DNA of 21,945 bases from JBDHRG01 sp039807445 (GTDB lineage: Bacteria; Pseudomonadota; Gammaproteobacteria; Competibacterales; Competibacteraceae): assembly GCA_039807445.1 (NCBI GenBank), contig JBDHRG010000045.1, positions 1 to 21,945 of the forward strand, read 5' to 3'. The translations under genes and the position numbers were made by a program. Below are positions 1 to 7,901 of this stretch, one piece after another. The first letter of the stretch is position 1. Each line of letters opens with the position of its first letter. A model generated the notes under the pieces. That model saw only the letters and a program-made list of their open reading frames with translations, did no database searches and had not been told where the DNA came from.

Positions 1-740
1 AGGCGCCGGCCGATGTTGCCGCCGCCGGCGAGGATCACGCGCTTGAACGGCTTGTCGAGCTTGCGCAGCTCGGCCATCACCGCGCGAATGTTCTTCTTCG
101 CCGCGATGAAGAACACCTCGTCGTCGGCCTCGATCACCGTGTCGCCCTCGGGGATGATCGGGCTGCCCTGGCGGAAGATCGCCGCGACGCGGGTATGGAT
201 GCCGGGCATGTGGCCGGGCAGCTCGCGCAGCGCGTGGCCGACCAGCGTTCCGCCGGTGTGCGCGCGCACGCCGACCAAGCGCACCACGCCCTCGGCGAAG
301 TCGAGCACCTGCAGCGCGCCGGGGTGTTCGATCACGCGCTGGATATGCTCGGTGACCAGTTGCTCGGGGGCGATCAGCACGTCGACCGGGATGGTCTTCT
401 CGCCGAACAGCTCCGGGTGGCCGAGGTATTCGGCGGCGCGCACGCGCGCGATCTTGGTCGGCGTGCGGAACAGCCGGTCGGCGACCTGGCAGGCGATCAT
501 GTTGACTTCGTCGCTCGAAGTCACCGCGATCAACAGGTCGGCGTCTTCGACGCCGGCCGCCTCGAGCACCGGCGGGTGCGAGGCGTTACCGCGCACGGTG
601 CGGATGTCGATGCGGTCTTGCAGGTCGGCGAGCACTTCGGCGCGCGTGTCGACCAGAGTGATGTCGTTGTTCGGCTCGCTGGCCAGGTTGTGCGCGACCG
701 AGGAGCCGACCTGGCCGGCACCGAGGATCAGGATCTTCAT
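1..740 (-). CDS. trkA: Trk potassium uptake NAD-binding subunit TrkA (3' end outside window)
   Basis: This is the peripheral cytoplasmic subunit that gates the TrkH/TrkG potassium channel and binds NAD(H). The visible 246 residues begin MKILILGAGQVGSS, a Rossmann fold with the GAGQVG dinucleotide loop at residues 7-12. An acidic residue ends the second strand (LVDTRAE). A TrkA-C-like domain lies at about residues 140-225, and a second Rossmann domain begins at VILAGGGNIG before the window ends. Family members are about 455-460 residues with two such tandem halves, so roughly the last 210 residues are missing here only because of the window edge. The start ATG lies 6 bp after the ntrX stop, so trkA is the distal gene of the ntrYX operon, a common betaproteobacterial arrangement. 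Identification is confident. Confidence 0.95.
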   Translation of the reverse strand, partial: MKILILGAGQVGSSVAHNLASEPNNDITLVDTRAEVLADLQDRIDIRTVRGNASHPPVLEAAGVEDADLLIAVTSSDEVNMIACQVADRLFRTPTKIARVRAAEYLGHPELFGEKTIPVDVLIAPEQLVTEHIQRVIEHPGALQVLDFAEGVVRLVGVRAHTGGTLVGHALRELPGHMPGIHTRVAAIFRQGSPIIPEGDTVIEADDEVFFIAAKKNIRAVMAELRKLDKPFKRVILAGGGNIGRR

Positions 741-746
741 GGCGGC

Positions 747-2120
747 TCAGTCGTCCTCGGGCGCCCGCTTCGGGTCGATGCCGAGCGCACGCAGCTTGCG
801 GTACAGGTTGGTGCGCTCCATGCCCACCTTGTCGGCCAGGCGCGCGACGTTGCCGTCACACTCCTTGAACTGCTGCAGCAGGTAGGCGCGCTCGAATTGC
901 TCGCGCGCTTCGCGCAGCGGCAGATCGAGCGGGATGTGGCCGATTTCCTTCGAGCGCACCGGCGCGGCGTGCGAGATCGCCGCCTCGACTTCCTCGAGCG
1001 TGATCTCTTCGCCGCCGCCGAGGATCAGGAGCCGCTGCACCAGGTTCTTCAGCTCGCGGATATTGCCCGGCCAGCCATAGTTGCGCAGCCGGTTGCGCGC
1101 CGCCATCGTGAAGTTGCGGTAGGGCAGGCCTTCCTGGTCGACGAAGTGGTTGACGTAGTAGGTCAGCAGCTCGGGCACGTCTTCGCAGTGTTCGCGCAGC
1201 GGCGGCAGCGCGAGCGGCAGCACGTTCAGGTGGTAGTACAGGTCTTCGCGGAAGCGCCCGACGGCAACCTCGGCCTCGAGGTCGCGGTGCGTCGCGGCGA
1301 CGATGCGCACGTCGACCTGCACCGGCTCCTTGCCGCCGATGCGCAGGAAGGAGCCGTTCTCGAGCGCACCGGCGAGCTTGGCCTGGGTCTCGAGCCCCAT
1401 GTCGGCGAGCTCGTCGAGGAACAGCGTGCCGCCGCTGGCCTGCTCGAGCCGGCCGTAATGGACCTTGTCGCCCTCTTCGGAGCCGAACAGCTCGAGCGCG
1501 GCGTTCTCGCGCGCGATCGAGCCCACGCCGACATCGACGAAGGGGCCGTTCTTGCGCGGGCTGTTGGCGTGCAGGAAGCGCGCGTACACCTCCTTGCCGG
1601 TACCGGGCTCGCCGGTGATCAGCACCGGCGCGTCGCTCTGCGCCAGGCGCAGCACCTGGCTGCGCAGCTTCTGCATCGTGTCGCTGCGCCCGATCGGTTC
1701 GGTGACCGGGCGCGCGTGGCGGCGCAGCCCGACGTTCTCGCGCGCGAGCTTGTCGGCTTCGAGCGCGCGGCCGACGGTCAACAGCAGCTTGGCCATCGAC
1801 AGCGGCTTCTCGATGAAGTCGTAGGCGCCCAGGCGCGTGGCTTCGACGGCGGTCTCGACCGTGCCGTGGCCCGACATCATGATCACCGGACAGGGCAGGC
1901 CGTCGCCTTCGGACCACTCCTTGAGCAGGCTGATGCCGTCGATGTCGGGCATCCAGATGTCGAGCAGGATCAGGTCGGGGCGCCGCACCCGGCGCGCTTC
2001 GCGCGCGGCGGCGCCGTGCTCGGCGGTGGCGACTTCGTAGCCCTCGTCCTCGAGGATTTCCTTCACCAGATCGCGGATGTCGGGTTCATCGTCGACGACG
2101 AGGATGTGGGATGCGCTCAT
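747..2120 (-). CDS. ntrX: NtrX-type response regulator, sigma-54-activator-like AAA+ protein without GAFTGA
   Basis: This 457-residue cytoplasmic response regulator is the partner of the adjacent NtrY kinase; the family is linked to nitrogen metabolism, envelope and redox responses. The receiver domain (about 1-120) has the acidic pair D10-D11, phospho-acceptor D54 in LILLDIWMPD and K105. The AAA+ domain has Walker A GEPGTGKE at 170-177, Walker B GGTLFLDE at 230-237 and an arginine-rich RFRED segment near 289. A Fis-type helix-turn-helix lies at about 423-447. The GAFTGA loop that contacts sigma-54 is absent: after LFG (211-213) the chain runs SEEGDKVHYGRLEQ. I recall the same loss in other NtrX proteins, so this is probably not an open-complex-forming activator. 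The start overlaps the ntrY stop as ATGA (2117-2120), which selects MSASHILVVDDE over a longer reading frame upstream. Confidence 0.92.
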   Translation of the reverse strand: MSASHILVVDDEPDIRDLVKEILEDEGYEVATAEHGAAAREARRVRRPDLILLDIWMPDIDGISLLKEWSEGDGLPCPVIMMSGHGTVETAVEATRLGAYDFIEKPLSMAKLLLTVGRALEADKLARENVGLRRHARPVTEPIGRSDTMQKLRSQVLRLAQSDAPVLITGEPGTGKEVYARFLHANSPRKNGPFVDVGVGSIARENAALELFGSEEGDKVHYGRLEQASGGTLFLDELADMGLETQAKLAGALENGSFLRIGGKEPVQVDVRIVAATHRDLEAEVAVGRFREDLYYHLNVLPLALPPLREHCEDVPELLTYYVNHFVDQEGLPYRNFTMAARNRLRNYGWPGNIRELKNLVQRLLILGGGEEITLEEVEAAISHAAPVRSKEIGHIPLDLPLREAREQFERAYLLQQFKECDGNVARLADKVGMERTNLYRKLRALGIDPKRAPEDD

Positions 2121-4333
2121 CCGGCTTCCTCGGAATGGGTCAGGGACGCAGGCAGGCCCGGCACCGGACGATGGTCGCCGCCGGGTCTGGTGGGGAAGCG
2201 GATCGCGATGCGCGCTCCCCCTTCGGGCGGGTTCTCGGCCCGGATCAGGCCGCCGTGCTCTTCTACAATTTTTTTGACAATGGCCAATCCTAGCCCGGTT
2301 CCCTTGGGTTTGGTAGTCACGTACGGTTCGAACACATTGCCCACGCTGCCCTCCGGAAAGCCGGGGCCGTCGTCGTGGAAGGATAGTTCGACGCAATCGG
2401 GCGCGCCCTCGGGATTGACGCGGGTGGCGATCGCCAGCCGCGAACCGTGGCCGTCGCGGATCGCCTCGATCGCGTTCTTGACCACGTTGTGCAGCAACTG
2501 GCGTAGGCGGCCCTTGTCGGCCTCGATCAGCGGTCCGGCGGGGTCGAGCTCGAGCGCCAGTTCGACCCCGGCGGGGTAGCCGCGGTACAGGTACAGTACC
2601 TCAGTGACGAAGTCGTTCAGCGGCACCGATACCAGCTTCAGTTGCGGCGCCCGGGCATAGTCGTTGAAGGCGTCGACCATCTCCTTCATCGCCGCGACCT
2701 GCTGGACGATGGTGTGCGTGCCGCGGTCGAGCACGCGGCCGTCTTCCTCGCCGAGCTTGTCCAGGTACTTGTGGCGGATGCGCTCGGCGGCGAGCTGGAT
2801 CGGCGTCAGGGGATTTTTGATCTCGTGCGCCAGGCGCCGCGCGACTTCGGTCCAGGCAGCGTCGCGCTCGGCCTGCACCAGCGTGGTGATGTCGTCGAAC
2901 ACCAGCACGTGGCCGGCCTTGAGCCCGATCACCTCGGGCAGGCGCGAGCCGCGGCACATCAGCACGCGCCGCCCGCCGGGGGCGAACAGCGTGACTTCCT
3001 GGCGCCACTCGGCGCTGTCGCTGGCCAGGTACTCGGCGACCGCCTCGAGCAGGTGCTTCAGGGGGCTGTTGTCGTCGCGCACGTCGGGGTGGGCGGGGTC
3101 CATCGCGAGGATCTGCATCGCCGCGGCGTTGTAGGTGCGCGGCGCGCCCGAAGAGTCGAGCGTCAGCACGCCCGAAGACAGCCGCGCCAGCACGGTTTCG
3201 AGGTAGGCACGCTGGCTCTCGACCATGCGCTGGCTGGTCAGCGCGGCATCGCGCGCCTGCGCCAGTGCGCGCGTCATCGCGTTGAACGATTCGACCAGGA
3301 AGCCGAGTTCGTCCTCGGGGCCCTGCGGCAACTGCTGGTCGTACTGGCCGGCGGCGACCGCGCGCGTGCCTTCGGCCAGGTCGCTGACCGGTGCCACCAG
3401 CTTGCGCGCCGCGTGCACCGCTGCCGACAGCGCGGCGAGGCAGCCGACCAGGAGCACCAGCGACAGGATCAGCTTGAAGCTGACCTTCAGCGGCTCGCGC
3501 AGGTACACGAGCTCCTTGTAGGCATCATAGGCCGACTGCACCGAGCGGCCGAGCGTGCTGAAGCGCCCGGGCACCGGATACAGCGCCTGCAGGATGCCGT
3601 CTTCGCCGATAGCGGCGCCCGAGGGGATGCGCACCACCGCGCGCAGCTGGAAGCCGAGCTGGGTGGGGTCGAGGCTCACGTAGTCGCGGCCCTGGCGCAC
3701 CTGCGCCAGCACCGCCTCGTCGGGGCGCTCGGGAGCGATGCTGGCAGCGCTCGAGGTTTCGAAGCTGTCGACCGCGAGCACGGTGCCGCTGAAGCTCATC
3801 ACCGTCAGCTCGCTGGCGTCGGACTCGTTGCGCAGCTCGGCGACCAACAGCGGTGTGATCGCCGCGCCGGCGTCGGCGAGTTGCACGCCGAGGCGCACCG
3901 TCTGCTGCAGCACTTCGCGCATCTTCAGGTCGAGCGCGGTGCGCGACAGCTCGAGCGCGTCATCGAGCGCCTTTTCGACGCGCACATCGAACCACGAATC
4001 GATGCTGCGCTCGAGGAAGCGCAGCGAAAAGTAGTAGACGATGCCGACCGGCGCGACCGCGATCGCGACGAACATCACCACCAGGCGCAGCGTCAGCCGC
4101 GAGCCGGGCTCGTGCGCGCGCACCTGGCGCGCGAGCTGGATCAGGCTGCGGCCGATCTGCAACGCCAGGCCGACGAAGCCGAGTCCGCAGACCACCAGCA
4201 GCACCGAGTACAGCTCGCTGAAACGCCCGGAGTCCTCGGTTGCGCGGGTGAGCTGGAACAGCGCCACCAGCAGCAGCGCCGTCAGGATCGAGATCGCGGC
4301 GAAGCCGCGTCCGAAGGGGCGGTGTTTCCTCAT
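2117..4333 (-). CDS. ntrY: NtrY-type membrane sensor histidine kinase
   Basis: This 738-residue inner-membrane kinase should phosphorylate NtrX. Three hydrophobic segments lie near residues 11-30, 41-60 and 83-104. A sensor region follows, then a fourth membrane segment (LILSLVLLVGCLAALSAA) leading into a HAMP domain (KLVAPVSDLAEGTRAVAAGQ). Next come a PAS-like domain (YLETVLARLSSGVLTLD), a HisKA domain with H503 in the H-box RRLAHEIKNPLTP, and an ATPase domain with N-box NVVKNAIEAI, G1 DDGPGFP and G2 GTGLGLAIVKK. Length and order match NtrY proteins. The start MRKHRPFG was chosen because its ATG forms an ATGA overlap with the upstream DUF4390 gene; an in-frame start 12 codons upstream would lie inside that gene. 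Its stop overlaps the ntrX start in the same way, indicating tight translational coupling of the pair. Confidence 0.94.
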   Translation of the reverse strand: MRKHRPFGRGFAAISILTALLLVALFQLTRATEDSGRFSELYSVLLVVCGLGFVGLALQIGRSLIQLARQVRAHEPGSRLTLRLVVMFVAIAVAPVGIVYYFSLRFLERSIDSWFDVRVEKALDDALELSRTALDLKMREVLQQTVRLGVQLADAGAAITPLLVAELRNESDASELTVMSFSGTVLAVDSFETSSAASIAPERPDEAVLAQVRQGRDYVSLDPTQLGFQLRAVVRIPSGAAIGEDGILQALYPVPGRFSTLGRSVQSAYDAYKELVYLREPLKVSFKLILSLVLLVGCLAALSAAVHAARKLVAPVSDLAEGTRAVAAGQYDQQLPQGPEDELGFLVESFNAMTRALAQARDAALTSQRMVESQRAYLETVLARLSSGVLTLDSSGAPRTYNAAAMQILAMDPAHPDVRDDNSPLKHLLEAVAEYLASDSAEWRQEVTLFAPGGRRVLMCRGSRLPEVIGLKAGHVLVFDDITTLVQAERDAAWTEVARRLAHEIKNPLTPIQLAAERIRHKYLDKLGEEDGRVLDRGTHTIVQQVAAMKEMVDAFNDYARAPQLKLVSVPLNDFVTEVLYLYRGYPAGVELALELDPAGPLIEADKGRLRQLLHNVVKNAIEAIRDGHGSRLAIATRVNPEGAPDCVELSFHDDGPGFPEGSVGNVFEPYVTTKPKGTGLGLAIVKKIVEEHGGLIRAENPPEGGARIAIRFPTRPGGDHRPVPGLPASLTHSEEAG

Positions 4334-4896
4334 AGCGGCCAGGTGAACCAGGGACTGGCGAGGCGCCACTCGCCCGACAGGTAGGCGAGCGGGCGCAGCG
4401 GCGAGGGCAGGGCTTCGATGTCGAGCGTGGCGCGCAGCCGGCCCTGGTAGCGGTCATCGGGCGCGAGCAGGCTGGCGTCGAGCACCGGGAAGTCGCGCAG
4501 CCGGCCCATCGCGTCGAGCGCCGCGGTCAAGGTCGGGAAGCCCTTCAGCTCGCCGGTGTTGAGGTTGACCACCGCGTACTGGCGCGCGAGCGGATGGTAT
4601 TCGAGCCGCCAGCGCTGCGTCAGGCTGGCGACGGTTTCGTCCCAGACCCATTCGCGGCGGCGCTGCACCTCGATGTCGATCTCAACGGTCAGCGGCACGC
4701 CGTTCTTCAGCGCATCGAGCGCGGCTTCGGACAGCTCGTAGGCGATCTGCGCGTCGAGCCGCACCACGCCGGCCTCGAGCCGCGCGCCGGCCTTGAGCAC
4801 TTCGAAGCCGGCGGCCCAGGCGCCGGCGGCGAGCAGCAGCGCGCCGGCGAGCAGCAGTCCGTGCAGCCCGTTGCGGAGCGCGCGCACGCGGCTCAC
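4330..4896 (-). CDS. DUF4390 family exported protein
   Basis: This 188-residue protein begins with a short basic stretch and a hydrophobic run (GLLLAGALLLAAGAWAAG), read as a Sec signal peptide or anchor with possible cleavage near residue 29. The rest is predicted beta-rich and ends SPWFTWPL. The pattern, including WDETVASLTQRWRLEYHPLARQY and VVNLNTGELKGFPTL, matches what I know of the DUF4390 family, which sits between rsmB and ntrY in many betaproteobacteria. Its biochemical role is unknown. A link to the NtrY sensor is suggested only by constant position and the ATGA overlap with ntrY. The start is GTG at 4896, directly after the rsmB TGA stop (TGAGTG), so coupling to rsmB translation is likely. 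A second GTG three codons on could also serve. Confidence 0.85.
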   Translation of the reverse strand: MSRVRALRNGLHGLLLAGALLLAAGAWAAGFEVLKAGARLEAGVVRLDAQIAYELSEAALDALKNGVPLTVEIDIEVQRRREWVWDETVASLTQRWRLEYHPLARQYAVVNLNTGELKGFPTLTAALDAMGRLRDFPVLDASLLAPDDRYQGRLRATLDIEALPSPLRPLAYLSGEWRLASPWFTWPL

Positions 4897-6243
4897 TCAG
4901 CCCCGCTTGCCCAGGCGGGCGTAGTAGAAGCCGTCCATGTCGGCTTCGCCCGGCAGGATCTGGCGGCCGTGCAGGCGCGCGCGGCCCCAGTCGGCGGCGA
5001 TCGGACGCTCTTCGGCGTCGCCGTGGCGGCTCAGGAACTCGGCCAGGGTGCGTTCGTTCTCGCGCTTGAGGATCGAGCAGGTGGCGTAGACGAGGATACC
5101 GCCCGGGGCGAGCAGCGGCCACAGCGCCTCGAGCACCTCGAGCTGGCGCGCGGCCAGCGCCTCGATGTCGGCCGCGTGGCGCAGCGCCTTGACGTCGGGG
5201 TGGCGGCGGAGCACGCCGGTCGCCGAGCACGGCGCGTCGACCAGGATGCGGTCGAAGGGGCGGCCGTCCCACCACGTCGCGGGCGCCGCGGCGTCACCGG
5301 CGCGCACCTCGGCGGCGAGCCCGAGCCGCACCAGGTTCTCGTGCACGCGCGCCAGCCGCACCGCGTCGAGGTCGAGCGCGAGCAGCGCGATCGAGGGCTC
5401 GGTCTCGAGCAGGTGCCCGGCCTTGCCGCCGGGTGCGGCGCAGGCGTCGAGCACGCGCTGCCCGGCGCCGAGTTCGAGCAGTGGCGGCGCGAGCTGTGCC
5501 GCGGCGTCCTGCACCGAGACGCGCCCCTCGGTGAAGCCCGGCAGGCGCTCGACTTCGCAGGCCTGCGCCAGCACTACGGCGTGCGGCGCGTACGGGTGCG
5601 GCGCGGCTTCGAGCCCGGCGGCGGCGAGCTCGGCGAGGCAGGCCGCACGCGTGGTCCGCTGGCGGTTGACGCGCAGCGTGAACGGCGGGTGGGCGTTGCC
5701 GGCGGCGGCGATCGCTTCCCAGTCCTCGGGCCAGTCGGCGCGCAGACGCTCGAGCAGCCAGCGCGGATGCGCGAGGCGCGCTGCGGCATCGGCGGCCAGC
5801 GCGGCTTCGAGTTCGGTGCGGCGGCGCTGGAAGCTGCGCAGCACGGCGTTGACCAGCCCCGCAGCCCAGGGTTTGCGCTCGAGTCGGCGCGCCGCGTCGA
5901 CCGTGGCGCTGACCGCGGCGTAGTCGGGTACGCGCAGGCGTTCGAGCTGGTACAGCCCGACGGCGAGCAGCGCGCGCACCTCGCCGTTGCCCGGTTTCAG
6001 CGGCCGCTCGAGCAGCCGCGCGAGCAGCGCGTCGAGCCGCGGCCACCAGCGCAGCGCGCCGTAGGCGAGCTCGGCTGCCAGCGCGCGGTCGCGCGGGGCG
6101 ACTTCGAGGGCGCGCTTGGGCAGCGCGGCGGACAGCGACCGACCGTGGTCGAGCACATCGGCGAGCGCGCGCGCCGCAGCCAGGCGCGGGTCGGTCGGCG
6201 CAGCAGCCTGCGGATGCACGTGGCGGCCGCGATCCGGCCTCAT
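4897..6243 (-). CDS. rsmB: 16S rRNA (cytosine-967-C5) methyltransferase RsmB
   Basis: RsmB transfers a methyl group from S-adenosylmethionine to C5 of cytosine 967 of 16S rRNA. The 448-residue chain has an N-terminal NusB-like RNA-binding domain (about 17-145) and a C-terminal Rossmann methyltransferase. The SAM loop DACAAPGGK is at 266-274. The two family cysteines are present: C339 in DAPCSATG and C389 in YATCS, the latter corresponding to the catalytic nucleophile of the E. coli enzyme. Length is slightly above the usual 430 or so, because of an arginine/proline-rich N-terminus. The ATG was chosen because it overlaps the fmt stop as ATGA (6240-6243); the reading frame stays open far upstream inside fmt, but that part is a shadow. 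Confidence 0.95.
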   Translation of the reverse strand: MRPDRGRHVHPQAAAPTDPRLAAARALADVLDHGRSLSAALPKRALEVAPRDRALAAELAYGALRWWPRLDALLARLLERPLKPGNGEVRALLAVGLYQLERLRVPDYAAVSATVDAARRLERKPWAAGLVNAVLRSFQRRRTELEAALAADAAARLAHPRWLLERLRADWPEDWEAIAAAGNAHPPFTLRVNRQRTTRAACLAELAAAGLEAAPHPYAPHAVVLAQACEVERLPGFTEGRVSVQDAAAQLAPPLLELGAGQRVLDACAAPGGKAGHLLETEPSIALLALDLDAVRLARVHENLVRLGLAAEVRAGDAAAPATWWDGRPFDRILVDAPCSATGVLRRHPDVKALRHAADIEALAARQLEVLEALWPLLAPGGILVYATCSILKRENERTLAEFLSRHGDAEERPIAADWGRARLHGRQILPGEADMDGFYYARLGKRG

Positions 6244-7178
6244 CGCGCCCCCAGCACGGTGCCGGCCAGGCGGCGGGCGTTGACGAAGTCGGCTGCCGTC
6301 ATCGCGCGCTTGCCGGGCGGCTGCAGCTCGGTCAGCCGCAGCCGGCCTTCGCCGCAGGCGACCAGGATGCCGTCGCGGCCCTCGGCGAGCACGGTGCCGG
6401 GGGCGGCCTCGGCGGCACCGGCTTCGGCGGTCGCGCGCCAGATGCGCAGCACCGCCTCTTCGCAGCGCGTCTGCGCGACCGGCCAGGGGTTGAAGGCGCG
6501 GACCTGGCGCTCGAGCTCGATCGCCGGGCGGTTCCAGTCGAGCTCGGCCTCGGCTTTTTCCAGCTTGGCGGCGTAGCAGGCCCGCGCTGGGTCCTGCGGC
6601 TTCGCCTCGAGCCGACCGGCGAGCAGCGCGTCGAGGTGTTCGGCGAGCAGCCGTGCGCCGAGCACGCTCAGACGCCGGTGCAGCTCGCCGCCGGTGGTGC
6701 CGGGGGCGATCGCGAGCCGCGCCTCGGCGTATACCGGCCCGGTGTCGAGCCCGGTTTCCATGCGCATCAGTCCGACGCCGGTCTCGGCGTCGCCGGCGAG
6801 GATCGCACGCTGGATCGGTGCCGCGCCGCGCCAGCGCGGCAGCAGCGAGGCGTGGACGTTGACGCAGCCGCGGCGCGGGATGTCGAGCACCGCCTGCGGC
6901 AGGATCAGGCCGTAGGCGACGACGACCATCAGCTGCGGCTCGAGCGCGGCCAGCTCGGCGTGCGCTTCGACCTCGCGCAGTGTGTGCGGCTGGCGCACCT
7001 CGAGGCCGGCGTCGCACGCACGGCGCTTGACCGGGCTGGCGGCGAGGGTGCGGCCGCGGCCGGCGGGGCGGTCGGGCTGGGTGTAGACGGCGCAGACCTC
7101 GTGACCGGACGCGAGCAGGGCGTCGAGCACGGGCACGGCGAAGTCGGGAGTGCCGGCGAAGACGATACGGGAGCGCAT
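6240..7178 (-). CDS. fmt: Methionyl-tRNA formyltransferase
   Basis: This enzyme formylates Met-tRNA(fMet) using 10-formyltetrahydrofolate, the step before translation initiation. The 312-residue protein opens MRSRIVFAGTPDFAVPVL. It carries the formyltransferase active-site residues N107 and H109 in NVHASLLPRWRGAAPI and D145 in GLDTGPVY. The C-terminal OB-like tRNA-binding domain runs from about residue 205. Length matches E. coli Fmt (315). The start at 7178 was chosen over one 10 codons upstream because it has an AGGA ribosome binding site about 8 bases before it and begins at the family N-terminus. It follows def in the usual def-fmt order and overlaps rsmB by 4 bp. Confidence 0.96.
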   Translation of the reverse strand: MRSRIVFAGTPDFAVPVLDALLASGHEVCAVYTQPDRPAGRGRTLAASPVKRRACDAGLEVRQPHTLREVEAHAELAALEPQLMVVVAYGLILPQAVLDIPRRGCVNVHASLLPRWRGAAPIQRAILAGDAETGVGLMRMETGLDTGPVYAEARLAIAPGTTGGELHRRLSVLGARLLAEHLDALLAGRLEAKPQDPARACYAAKLEKAEAELDWNRPAIELERQVRAFNPWPVAQTRCEEAVLRIWRATAEAGAAEAAPGTVLAEGRDGILVACGEGRLRLTELQPPGKRAMTAADFVNARRLAGTVLGAR

Positions 7179-7204
7179 CGGGAGTCCTGGCTGGGCTTGA
7201 AACC

Positions 7205-7230
7205 GCAACGGCGCCCGCGGGCGCCGTTGC
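7205..7230. repeat. Perfect 26-bp palindrome between def and fmt
   Basis: The sequence from 7205 to 7230 equals its own reverse complement; each arm begins GCAACGGCGCCCG. It lies in the 73-bp def-fmt gap, 22 bp after the def stop. As RNA it could form an 11-bp, almost all G-C stem with a 4-base loop. Only three T's follow on the transcribed strand, so a classical strong terminator is unlikely. It may attenuate read-through, stabilise the def message end, or be a protein site. The inverted repeat is seen directly; function is inferred. Confidence 0.7.
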
Positions 7231-7251
7231 CGGAACGGGGAAGGGGCGACT

Positions 7252-7764
7252 TCAGCGCGCCGTGGCGGCGGTGCGGGCTTCCTTCTCGAGCTTCTTGCGG
7301 ATGCGGTCGCGCTTGAGCGCCGACAGGTAGTCGACGAACAGCTTGCCGTCGAGGTGGTCGATCTCGTGCTGGATGCACACGGCGAGCAAGCCGTCGGTTT
7401 CGAGCTCGAAGGGGGTGCCGTCGCGGTCGATCGCCGAGACGCTCACCCACTCGTGGCGCTTGACCTTGTCGTAGTAGCCGGGCACCGACAGGCAGCCCTC
7501 GTCCATCTCTTCTTCGCCGCGGGCCGCCAGGATCACCGGGTTGACGAACACGCGCGGCTCGCTCTTGTCTTCGGACACATCGATCACGATCACGCGCCTG
7601 TGCACGTTGACCTGGGTCGCCGCCAGGCCGATGCCCGGTGCGGCGTACATGGTCTCGAACATGTCGTCGATCAGCCGGCGCAGCGCGTCGTCGACCGTGC
7701 TCACCGGCGCCGCCTTCTGGCGCAGCTGCGGATCGGGGAAGTGCAGGATGTTCAGGATCGCCAT
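7252..7764 (-). CDS. def: Peptide deformylase
   Basis: This metalloenzyme removes the N-formyl group from nascent proteins at the ribosome exit. The 170-residue chain contains all three family motifs: GIGLAATQ (44-51), EGCLSVP (89-95) and QHEIDHLDG (132-140). Metal ligands are C91, H133 and H137, and E134 is the catalytic acid. Length matches type 1 deformylases. The start at 7764 gives MAILNILHFPDPQLR, the normal family N-terminus; a start 12 codons upstream adds residues not typical of the family. It is the first gene of the leftward operon, and its product acts on formyl-methionine introduced through the next gene, fmt. Confidence 0.96.
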   Translation of the reverse strand: MAILNILHFPDPQLRQKAAPVSTVDDALRRLIDDMFETMYAAPGIGLAATQVNVHRRVIVIDVSEDKSEPRVFVNPVILAARGEEEMDEGCLSVPGYYDKVKRHEWVSVSAIDRDGTPFELETDGLLAVCIQHEIDHLDGKLFVDYLSALKRDRIRKKLEKEARTAATAR

Positions 7765-7808
7765 GGAAGTGCGCGGGAGCTCGCGTTGGAATCGGCACAA
7801 GTGGGTGA

Positions 7809-7814
7809 ATCATA
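7809..7814 (-). promoter_or_regulatory. Candidate -10 element for the def-fmt-rsmB-ntrYX-trkA operon
   Basis: On the minus strand CGCTATGAT gives a TATGAT hexamer (7814 to 7809), 44 bases upstream of the def start. No good -35 sits at 16-18 bp; a TTGACG lies only 11 bp away, so any activity would rely on an extended -10. It resembles the CGCTAT-type hexamers upstream of several other genes here. Weak call. Confidence 0.35.
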
Positions 7815-7843
7815 GCGGATTTTGCCGTCAAAGGCGCGCAACT

Positions 7844-7871
7844 TTGCGCCATCGCCGGGCTCCGCTAAACT
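7844..7871 (+). promoter_or_regulatory. Candidate sigma-70 promoter for the LysM-dprA-smg genes
   Basis: TTGCGC (7844-7849), a 16-bp spacer and TAAACT (7866-7871) form a plausible sigma-70 promoter, with transcription expected to begin near 7878, about 24 bases before the first start codon. It shares the 137-bp divergent intergenic region with the def promoter, so the two operons may influence each other. Confidence 0.45.
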
Positions 7872-7901
7872 CGGCCGGGCCGTCCCGAGCACAAGGAACC
7901 G

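Noticed and set aside
195..2579. Long plus-strand open frame of nearly 800 codons antisense to trkA, ntrX and ntrY
   Set aside because: It is a GC-rich shadow: the opposite strand encodes three proteins with full motifs, and the translation is an Arg/Asp/Val/His/Gln-rich low-complexity sequence without recognisable domains.
4594..6576. Long plus-strand frame antisense to the DUF4390 gene, rsmB and fmt
   Set aside because: Same shadow composition; rsmB and fmt on the other strand have intact catalytic motifs.
6244..7017. N-terminal extension of the rsmB frame through fmt
   Set aside because: The extension overlaps fmt completely and is arginine-rich shadow; the ATGA overlap at 6240-6243 marks the true start.
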